Made by a program: the position numbers and the translations under genes. The notes below the pieces were generated by a model. It saw only the letters and a list, made by a program, of their open reading frames with translations. It was not told where the DNA came from and did not search any database. A stretch of 64,000 nucleotides of DNA, taken from contig CAZITQ010000004.1 of the NCBI GenBank assembly GCA_964542165.1, positions 38,896 through 102,895 of the forward strand, in the 5' to 3' direction. The stretch is from CAYTBN01 sp964542165 (GTDB taxonomy: Bacteria > Myxococcota_A > UBA796 > UBA9615 > CAYRNR01). Positions 58,559 through 64,000 of the stretch are shown one piece after another; the stretch's first letter is position 1; each line of letters opens with the position of its first letter.

Positions 58559-58570
58559 GAACATTTGTTC
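58559..58570 (-). promoter_or_regulatory. LexA box 2 (GAAC-N4-GTTC)
   Basis: GAACATTTGTTC, 33 bases from box 1 centre to centre, about three helical turns, so both lie on the same DNA face. Together they fit autoregulation of lexA. Confidence 0.75.
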
Positions 58571-58637
58571 CATGTCTCGTCTGGGCCCCCGGGTCGAGCG
58601 CCCGCCCCCTTGCTGGGCCGGCGTCCATTTCAGGCTG

Positions 58638-59411
58638 GACGAGTCCGAACTCCGGCCGCCCTGGTCGCCGAGGGGGGGCGCTTCGCCTCACTGTCGCTGC
58701 GTTGCCGAGGCCTCACTTCAGGGCCCTCCGCGAAACCGCTCGCGCTGTCCAGCGTGAGTGGGAGGCAGCGCCTTTTACGTTCGGCTACGGCCCCCCCCCT
58801 CAGCTCCTGGTCGGGCGGCCTCATCACCGATACGCGGGCCGACGCCCACCCCGCTCCGCACCGTCGGGAGGGGCGGTGCGCCCCGGCCTGCCCCGCCGGG
58901 TGCTCGGCCGGATCCACGGCTTCTCGCCGAGCGCGGCCTCTCGGGGGCGCAATGTGTCCCGCCCCGCCCGCCGGCGCTCCGCGGGGCGTGCATCGGCGAC
59001 CGGTTCCGATCGAGGCATTCCTGGAGCAACGAGAAACGGACAGGGCAGCCCGCGTCCCCGCCGCGGAGCGCCGGCGGGGAGGCCGGGACACATTGCGCCC
59101 CGACCGCGAGTCCGCGCCCTGCGGCGAGTAGCCACTCGACGTGGCGACCTCGAGCCCATGTTCCCTCCGGGCGCACCGGCCTCCACGACGGTGCGGAGCG
59201 GTGGGGACGCAGGCCCTCGCCTCGGCCCCGAGGCCGCCCGCCCAGAGCCGATGGGGGGGCCGTAGCCGAACGTAAGAGGCGCTGCCTCCCACTCGAGCGC
59301 GACAGCGCCTGCGGGACCGTGTCGGCCCTGGAGTGAGAACTCGGTCATGCAGCGACAGAGAGGCGAAGCGCCCCCCCTCGGCGACCAGGGCGGCCGGACC
59401 TCGGACTCGTC
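58638..59411. repeat. 774-bp imperfect inverted repeat
   Basis: The left arm (from 58638) and the reverse complement of the right arm (to 59411) match along their whole length of about 385 bases; the centre of symmetry is near 59024. The outermost 48 bases (58653-58700 with 59349-59396) are almost identical. Blocks that are the same in both arms include CGAGTGGGAGGCAGCGCCT-like sequence, TTACGTTCGGCTACGGCC and GGGCGCAATGTGTCCCG. I estimate 70-75% identity overall. Open frames occur on both strands in matching register, but none has a start signal or known domain. Not an insertion sequence with a transposase; it may be a giant RNA hairpin, a decayed palindromic element or a duplicated non-coding gene. 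Confidence 0.85.
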
Positions 59412-59471
59412 GAGTTCGCGGAGGAATTCAACCCGAGCAGCCACGAACGAGGCAAGGAGCGGAAGGGCCTG

Positions 59472-60254
59472 CTACCTGGCGGCCCGGAGACGGGAGACGG
59501 CGAGGGCCATGAGGGCGCCGGCGAGGAGGGCGGCGGCGAGCCAGATCAGGGCCTGGCGGGTGTGGGGGTCCGTGGGTTCGGGGGCCGGGGTCTCGGGGGG
59601 GGTCGGCCCGGCGGTGGTGAACGCCGCGGCCACGTCCCGGTAGATGGGGTCGCGGGACCAGGCGTCCTGGAGCTGGAAGACGTCGTCGCCGGCTGCGGCC
59701 TCGCCCATACCCGCGAGGGACGACTCGGCGACCGCGACGCCATCTTCGGCGAAGATCCAGCCGGAGAAGTAGGCAGGCCAGTCCAGGGCGTTGTTGTTGG
59801 TGACCAGGATCTCGAGGGGCTCGTCGGTCCAGGTGACCGGGATCTCGGCCTCCAGGTGATAGGCGAAGAACTCGCCGGTGCCCACGCCCGAAGGCTGGCC
59901 CTCCATCGGACCCCAGGCGACCTGGACCGCCTCGCCCGACACCAGGACCGAGAGGCCCTCGGCCATCTCCTTGAGCATACGTTCGGTGAAGGCACGGTCC
60001 TGCTCGGGCCCCACGTCTTCGAGTCCCGCCACCTCCCGAGCGAAGCGCCGCATCACCGTGGCCGCCGGCAACTCGGTGGAGTACTGGATGCCCAGGGCGC
60101 CTTCGCGGGCCCGCAGCACGATGCGGTGGGCGTAGAACCGCTCGCCGAAGGGGTGGGCGTGGGCCAGGGTCGGCAGCGCGAGCAGGATCAGCGCCAGCGC
60201 CAGCGTCAGGACGCTGTCCGGGTTCGGGGCTCGCGTGGTACCATCCCGCGTCAC
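59472..60254 (-). CDS. Exported membrane-anchored protein, unknown function
   Basis: A 260-residue protein. GTG 60254 lies 7 bases after a -10-like element and has no ribosome-binding site. The N terminus contains a signal peptide (LTLALALILLALPTLAHA), followed by a beta-rich domain (HPFGERFYAHRIVLRAREGALGIQYSTELP) and a Pro/Thr-rich linker; the end is one transmembrane helix (ALIWLAAALLAGALMALAVS) and basic residues. The start of the domain resembles HupE/UreJ-type periplasmic domains, but this is too weak to name it. It is divergent from the rhomboid-like gene. Confidence 0.72.
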   Translation of the reverse strand: MTRDGTTRAPNPDSVLTLALALILLALPTLAHAHPFGERFYAHRIVLRAREGALGIQYSTELPAATVMRRFAREVAGLEDVGPEQDRAFTERMLKEMAEGLSVLVSGEAVQVAWGPMEGQPSGVGTGEFFAYHLEAEIPVTWTDEPLEILVTNNNALDWPAYFSGWIFAEDGVAVAESSLAGMGEAAAGDDVFQLQDAWSRDPIYRDVAAAFTTAGPTPPETPAPEPTDPHTRQALIWLAAALLAGALMALAVSRLRAAR

Positions 60255-60261
60255 GCGACGG

Positions 60262-60290
60262 TGTCTAGCACGCGGGATCTCGTGTGTAAA
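60262..60290 (-). promoter_or_regulatory. Promoter of the 59472-60254 gene, leaderless type
   Basis: On the minus strand: TTTACA (60290-60285), 17 bases, TAGACA (60267-60262), then 7 bases to GTG. Confidence 0.5.
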
Positions 60291-60332
60291 GGCTTGTAAT
60301 CAGGGGTGATCTCGACCTAGGTTGCTTTCGAG

Positions 60333-61310
60333 ATGGACTACAGGGCCTACCAGAACCTGGGCGCCGGCGGTGGGGGGTTCGGCAGCCGTCTGACCCGCAC
60401 CGGTTGGATCCTGGTGGCGGTCTACTCGGTCGCCTACGTGCTGTCACTGTTCAGCACCGCGTGGCTCCGCATCCCCGCGCAGGGAATGCTCGAGCTCCGC
60501 TCCCTGTGGCCGCTGGGGGCCAGCGACAACGTCCTCCACCAGCCCTGGCGCCTGCTGACCCACGCCCTGCTGCATCCCGAGACCCAGATCCAGAACACCG
60601 TCGCGGGGCTCGTGGTCGTGCTCCTGATCGCCGCGGTCGTCGACGTCATCGGCGGCCGCCTCAACCTGCGCAACAAGGGCATCGTCTACGTCCTCGCCAT
60701 CGCCGCGATCCTGCTGCTGCTGTTCTTCGGCTTCGGCCGGGCGCTGGCGGGGCTGCCGACCACACTGCTGATGCTGTATTTCTTCTCCGCCCCCGTGGAG
60801 AAGTACCTGGGGACGCGGCGCTTCCTCACCGTGTGGGTCCTGGCGGCCGTGGGAGGGGCGGTGGCAGGTCAGCTGTTCAGCCGCTTCGAGGGACTGGACG
60901 CCAACCCCCTCTACCCCACCGTGACCCAGTTCGAGGGCTTCGTCGGCCCCATGCCCTCCCTGATGGCCCTCATCGTCCTCTTCGGCCTGATCCACAAGGA
61001 CGCCCGGATCCTGCTGATGATGATGCTGCCGGTGCGCGCCGTGTGGGTCTCGATCATCACCGCGGCCACCGCGGTGCTCGCGCTGGTCTCCAAGCAGTAC
61101 TTCGGCGCCGGCTACTGGTGCGGTGGCATCCTGATCGGGTTCTTGTTCTACAAGGGCTGGCTCAACGCCTTGGACTTCCGCTGGGTGCTGCTCAAGCTCC
61201 GGGAGCGGCAGCTCAAGCGCAAGCTGGCCCGGTTCACGGTGATCGACGGGGGACGTGGCGACGAGGACTCCGACGATGACAACGGCTCCGACGGCCCCGT
61301 CTACCACTGA
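60333..61310 (+). CDS. Rhomboid-like membrane protein, probably inactive
   Basis: A 325-residue protein with six or seven transmembrane helices. PWRLLTHALLHPETQIQNTVAG (about 70) and LMLYFFSAPVEKYLGTRRFLTVWVLAAVGGAVAGQLFS (about 145) resemble rhomboid helices L1-2 and 2-3. In the active-site region the sequence reads GFVGPMPSLMALIVLFGLI, with a Ser but not G-x-S-G, and the last helix has YWCGGILIG where rhomboids have a catalytic His. It therefore probably lacks protease activity. The tail is basic then acidic (DEDSDDDNGSD). The promoter region is shared with the divergent gene. Confidence 0.75.
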   Translation: MDYRAYQNLGAGGGGFGSRLTRTGWILVAVYSVAYVLSLFSTAWLRIPAQGMLELRSLWPLGASDNVLHQPWRLLTHALLHPETQIQNTVAGLVVVLLIAAVVDVIGGRLNLRNKGIVYVLAIAAILLLLFFGFGRALAGLPTTLLMLYFFSAPVEKYLGTRRFLTVWVLAAVGGAVAGQLFSRFEGLDANPLYPTVTQFEGFVGPMPSLMALIVLFGLIHKDARILLMMMLPVRAVWVSIITAATAVLALVSKQYFGAGYWCGGILIGFLFYKGWLNALDFRWVLLKLRERQLKRKLARFTVIDGGRGDEDSDDDNGSDGPVYH

Positions 61311-61773
61311 CCCGCGGTCCCGGGGCCTCCCCCCCGGACACCCCCTGTCCGACCGCTTCCGCTGGCTCAAGGTCCTCGCGCTCGCCGCCCTGCTGGGCGC
61401 GGGGGGCTGGCACCTGTCGTGGCGTATGGATCGGGACGTCGTGGACGTGGGCGAGATGCTCGCCGCCCCCGAGGCCCACGCGGGCCATCCGGTGTACCTG
61501 GGCAATTTCAAGGTGGTGTCCATCGAGGCGGATCAGGCCGAGCTGTGGTCGCCGTGGGCCGTGACCCGGGCCCACCCCGTTCCTCCCGATCTCCAGGTCG
61601 GCGACGCCATCTCCCTGCGGGGCACCTTCGGCCTCGATCAGCGGATCGCGGCCGCCGAGTGGAAGGTCCACGAGGGGCTGTTGGTCAAGAAGCTCATCGG
61701 CATCTCCGCCCTGGGGCTGGTCCTGTTGCTCGTGCTGTGGGAGCTGCTGGCCCTGCGGAGGGCCCGTGCCTGA
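61276..61773 (+). CDS. Two-helix membrane protein with small beta domain, unknown function
   Basis: A 165-residue protein. ATG 61276 is preferred over GTG 61255 because GAGGA precedes it at a fair distance. One transmembrane helix is at about 34-48 (FRWLKVLALAALLGAGGW) and one at the end (LIGISALGLVLLLVLWELLAL). Between them is a small beta-rich domain (HPVYLGNFKVVSIEADQAELWSPWAVTRAHPVPPDLQVGDAISLRGTFG) which has the look of an OB fold. I do not recognise a family. It overlaps the rhomboid-like gene by 35 bases and the next gene by 8, so the three are probably one operon. Confidence 0.65.
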   Translation: MTTAPTAPSTTDPRSRGLPPGHPLSDRFRWLKVLALAALLGAGGWHLSWRMDRDVVDVGEMLAAPEAHAGHPVYLGNFKVVSIEADQAELWSPWAVTRAHPVPPDLQVGDAISLRGTFGLDQRIAAAEWKVHEGLLVKKLIGISALGLVLLLVLWELLALRRARA

Positions 61774-62257
61774 CCTGCTGACCCACGCGGGGATCGGCGT
61801 GCTGACCCGCTCCCGGGCGCGGCGGTCGGCGCTGATCTGGTTCGCCGTCGGTTCTTGCCTTCCCGACCTGTCGTCACGGCTGCCCGGCCTGGGCCTCGCG
61901 CTGGTGTCCTGGATCACCGGGATCCGGATGTCGCTGCCCGTGCTGGAAGCCACCGGCCTGTGCCACAACCCGCTGCCCTATCTGGTCCTGTGTGCGCTGA
62001 TCGCCCTGCTGCTGCCCGAACACACCCGGCGCACAGCCTTCGTCAACCTCTGGCTCGCCGGCTGGCTCCACCTGGCCATCGACACCACCCAGCGTCACCT
62101 CAACGGCGGCTACACCCTGCTCTACCCCTTCTCGATGGTCCGATGGGAGCTGGGCTGGATCGAGAGCGACGCCAGCTTGCGGGTGGCGCCGCTGTTCGCG
62201 GGGGCGCTGGTCGCCGTCCTGGCCCTGCGGGGGCTGGTGGCCTGGCGAGCACGTTGA
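61766..62257 (+). CDS. YdjM-like membrane-bound metal-dependent hydrolase family protein
   Basis: A 163-residue protein with four transmembrane helices. It starts with MPDLLTHAGIGVL and has GSCLPDLSSRLPG (P-D), TGLCHNPLPY and WLHLAIDTTQRHL (H-x3-D), the set of spaced His/Asp residues of the YdjM/DUF457 family. Its substrate is unknown; these proteins are thought to be membrane-embedded hydrolases. GTG 61766 overlaps the previous gene by 8 bases. It is the last gene of the rhomboid-like operon and is convergent with the PEGA-like gene. Confidence 0.72.
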   Translation: MPDLLTHAGIGVLTRSRARRSALIWFAVGSCLPDLSSRLPGLGLALVSWITGIRMSLPVLEATGLCHNPLPYLVLCALIALLLPEHTRRTAFVNLWLAGWLHLAIDTTQRHLNGGYTLLYPFSMVRWELGWIESDASLRVAPLFAGALVAVLALRGLVAWRAR

Positions 62258-62334
62258 GAGAGGTCCCACCTGGGCCGGGCGCACCCTGCGCGACAACCGG
62301 GTGACCCCGGCCATCCCCACGAGGGGCGACCGGG

Positions 62335-63189
62335 CTAGCTGATCCCCGTCGAGATGCTCGGCCCCGGCTCGGGGCGGGCGCCTTCGCGGCCGGCCCAGGA
62401 GCGGGGCTGGGTGGAGGAGGATCGGCGGGATGGGACGATGAGGACGGCGGTCTCGAAGGTGCCGACCTCCACGGCCCGGTGGCGGACCAGCTGTCCGCTC
62501 TCGTCCATCACGCGGATGCGGTGGAGGCCCACAGGAAAGGGCTGGAACTGGGCGTCCTCGCCGGCTTCGAGCCAGCCCATGTCCTGACCGTCGATGACCA
62601 CCCGCAGGCGGCCGTCGGTGTCGTTTCGTACGGCGATGGATCCCGATTCGAGCATGGGCGCGGTGACCACGGGGGGCTCGCCACCGCCGATGTCCACCTC
62701 CACGGTGAGCAGCTCGGTCAGTTCGCCGAAGTGGCTGTGGGCCAGCCGCAGGGTGTGGGCGCCGGGCGCGAGGTTGCGGTAGACCGACGCGTCCGTCGGC
62801 GGTACCCCCAGGGTCTCCATGTCGTCCACGAAGACCGCCACCGGCACGCCGTTGGGGTTCTCGATCACCAGCTTGCCCTCGACCCGGGACCACTTGAGGT
62901 ACCACGAGAGCTTCTGGCCCGCCGCCACCCGCAGCTCCTTGCGGAACTTGACCGTGCCGTCGGCGGTGATCGCCTTGAAGTCGTGGTTGCCCTCGGACAG
63001 GCCCTCCACCGGCCGGCGCGTACCCGGCTTGAGCGTGAAGCGCTTGTCCCCGTCCACGTGGATGTCGAGGGTGAAGTCCGAGTCGTTGATCACCACGACC
63101 GTGCCCCCACCGGACCCCTGGGCCGCCGCAGTTCCGGCAATACCCATTGCCGCCAACAGCACGAGCAACGTGCGCGCGAGCGTGCGCAT
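62335..63189 (-). CDS. Secreted PEGA-like protein, unknown function
   Basis: A 284-residue protein. ATG 63189 has GAGGAGG upstream. A signal peptide (TLARTLLVLLAAMGIAGTAAAQG) precedes three repeated beta-domains that look like PEGA modules: FTLDIHVDGDKRFTLKPGTRRPVEGLSEGNHDFKAI, GVPVAVFVDDMETLGVPPTDASVYRNLAPGAHTLRLAHSHFG and GRLRVVIDGQDMGWLEAGEDAQFQPFPVGLHRIRVMD. Such domains are found in surface proteins and bind unknown partners. A possible promoter on this strand is TTGGCC-16-TAGGGT. No relation to the flanking genes is evident. Confidence 0.75.
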   Translation of the reverse strand: MRTLARTLLVLLAAMGIAGTAAAQGSGGGTVVVINDSDFTLDIHVDGDKRFTLKPGTRRPVEGLSEGNHDFKAITADGTVKFRKELRVAAGQKLSWYLKWSRVEGKLVIENPNGVPVAVFVDDMETLGVPPTDASVYRNLAPGAHTLRLAHSHFGELTELLTVEVDIGGGEPPVVTAPMLESGSIAVRNDTDGRLRVVIDGQDMGWLEAGEDAQFQPFPVGLHRIRVMDESGQLVRHRAVEVGTFETAVLIVPSRRSSSTQPRSWAGREGARPEPGPSISTGIS

Positions 63190-63223
63190 GCGCCACCTCC
63201 TCTTCGGTTCGACGACCGCGACC

Positions 63224-64000
63224 CTATTCTATTCGAGCCGACGGCCAATCCCCTACCAGGACCTCCCCCGGGGATTCCTCACCCGCCTCGAGCCGGGCCA
63301 GGATCGCAGCCACCTGCTCGGCCACCGCGTCCAGGGGTACCCGGAGGAAACACTTGGGCTCCCGGTCGCAGGTCGACCGCATGCAGGGTCGGCAGCCCAC
63401 CTCGGCCAGCACCCAGGCCCCGTCCCCGTACAGATCGATCTCCTGGTGGCAGGACGGTCCGAACCAGGCCACCGTGGGCACCCCCAGACCGATGGCCAGG
63501 TGCATGCCCAGGGAGTCGCCGGACACCACCGCGTCGCAGGCCGCCACCATCTGCATGCCCCGCCGCAGACCGTCTCCGGTGGGCGTCTCGATGGGCACCG
63601 CCACGCGGCAGCTGGTCGCGATCTGACGGTTCCGCCGGGTGTCCTCGGGCCCCCCGAGTAGCGCCAGCCGGGCGTCCGGGCAGCGCTCGGCCAGGGTGTC
63701 CAGCAGCCGGATCGTGTCGCGCACCGTGAGGCGCTTGTACGGGAAGAGATCCGACGATCCCGTATTGACGCCCACCAGCTGGTGGCCGACGCCGATCCCC
63801 TGGTCCCGCCGCCAGAGGCCGACCTCGGTCTCCTCGTCGGGGCTCAACCGGATCCGATAGGGATCCCGCCGCCACTCCCAGCCCATCGCCTCGCACAGCA
63901 GCTGGGTCTCCGGTTTGCGGTTGTGGAAGAACTTCTCGTCGTCGTCCAGTCCCAGGCGGTAGAGGTACTCCGCATCGGGACCCTCGGCGACCACCGAGCC
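63224..64000 (-). CDS. Glycosyltransferase family 9 protein (heptosyltransferase-like), partial
   Basis: The start of the gene lies beyond the right edge; the last 258 residues are present. SSDLFPYKRLTVRDTIRLLDTLAERCPDARLALLGGPEDTRRNRQIA and VAACDAVVSGDSLGMHLAIGLGVPTVAWFGPSCHQEIDLYGDG are characteristic of the second Rossmann half of family 9 enzymes, where sugar nucleotide binds. GCRPCMRSTCDREPKCF is a short Cys-rich stretch seen in relatives. Family 9 enzymes build the lipopolysaccharide inner core, but many relatives act on other glycans, so the substrate stays open. Confidence 0.9.
   Translation of the reverse strand, partial: GSVVAEGPDAEYLYRLGLDDDEKFFHNRKPETQLLCEAMGWEWRRDPYRIRLSPDEETEVGLWRRDQGIGVGHQLVGVNTGSSDLFPYKRLTVRDTIRLLDTLAERCPDARLALLGGPEDTRRNRQIATSCRVAVPIETPTGDGLRRGMQMVAACDAVVSGDSLGMHLAIGLGVPTVAWFGPSCHQEIDLYGDGAWVLAEVGCRPCMRSTCDREPKCFLRVPLDAVAEQVAAILARLEAGEESPGEVLVGDWPSARIE

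Noticed and set aside
58758..59336. Long open frames on both strands inside the big inverted repeat
   Set aside because: They are mirror images created by the two arms in GC-rich DNA. They lack ribosome-binding sites and domains and have Arg/Pro/Gly-rich random-looking composition.
1..64000. CRISPR arrays, transposases, rRNA genes
   Set aside because: I saw no regularly spaced repeats, no transposase or integrase domain and no rRNA sequence in the window.

Overview
The window is a GC-rich (my estimate is about 70% G+C), densely packed chromosomal segment of a Gram-negative bacterium. I infer Myxococcota or a related deltaproteobacterial lineage. The reasons are BamB and lipobox-bearing lipoproteins (so an outer membrane), MopE-type Asp/Cys repeats, a metalloprotease with a C-terminal sorting-like tail, and the gene order tilS-ftsH-folP-cdaA-cdaR-glmM-pdxJ-acpS-nnr-tsaE. 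Genus cannot be named from sequence alone. Many starts are GTG or TTG, and sixteen junctions use a 4-base NTGA stop/start overlap, so most genes sit in translationally coupled operons.

Layout. 1-249: tail of a sensor histidine kinase. 333-12072: a six-gene MoxR/DUF58/von Willebrand-type membrane operon (large DUF4175-like protein, gluzincin protease with TPRs, MoxR ATPase, DUF58, BatA-like, DUF4159, VWA/amidotransferase-like). 12196-14830: a small Cys-rich lipoprotein, then rsmD-coaD-aminotransferase. 15051-16402: a MraZ-like/ParB fusion with an upstream region carrying DnaA-box-like sites, TGGTAAAA repeats and a perfect 22-bp palindrome. 16471-24920: acyltransferase/epimerase pair, ArsM-like methyltransferase, murJ, SRPBCC protein, TPR lipoprotein, a predicted envelope protein and an alpha/beta hydrolase. 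25034-36954: the housekeeping operon named above, which supplies tRNA modification, membrane proteolysis, folate, c-di-AMP, amino-sugar, PLP, ACP and NAD(P)HX repair functions. 37023-44698: mtaB, rnc, a radical SAM protein, era, der, a YfgM-like protein and bamB, the last three resembling the der/bamB/yfgM neighbourhood of enterobacteria.

44699-46595 is the most irregular part: a dif-like XerCD site overlapping a 20-bp inverted repeat, a 24-bp direct repeat, tRNA-Ala(CGC) with a strong promoter and terminator, further hairpins, and an orphan gene with a possible C-terminal winged helix, flanked by a repeated ATTGTGACGTA motif. 46596-57692 encodes envelope and surface functions: a transglutaminase-like/MopE lipoprotein, two giant-loop polytopic membrane proteins with two small companions, a metalloprotease and a UbiB kinase. 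57793-59411 holds lexA with two GAAC-N4-GTTC boxes and then a very large (about 774 bp) imperfect inverted repeat. 59472-64000 has mostly uncharacterised membrane or secreted proteins (a rhomboid-like protein lacking the usual His, a YdjM-like protein, a PEGA-like protein) and the start of a glycosyltransferase family 9 gene.

Promoters. Several genes (for example mtaB, the UbiB gene and the RNHCP gene) have a -35/-10 pair with 17-bp spacing whose -10 ends only 6-8 bases before the start codon and no Shine-Dalgarno sequence, which suggests leaderless transcripts. The strongest candidates for something undescribed are the MraZ-ParB fusion with its origin-like upstream DNA, the dif-like/inverted-arm locus, and the 774-bp inverted repeat.
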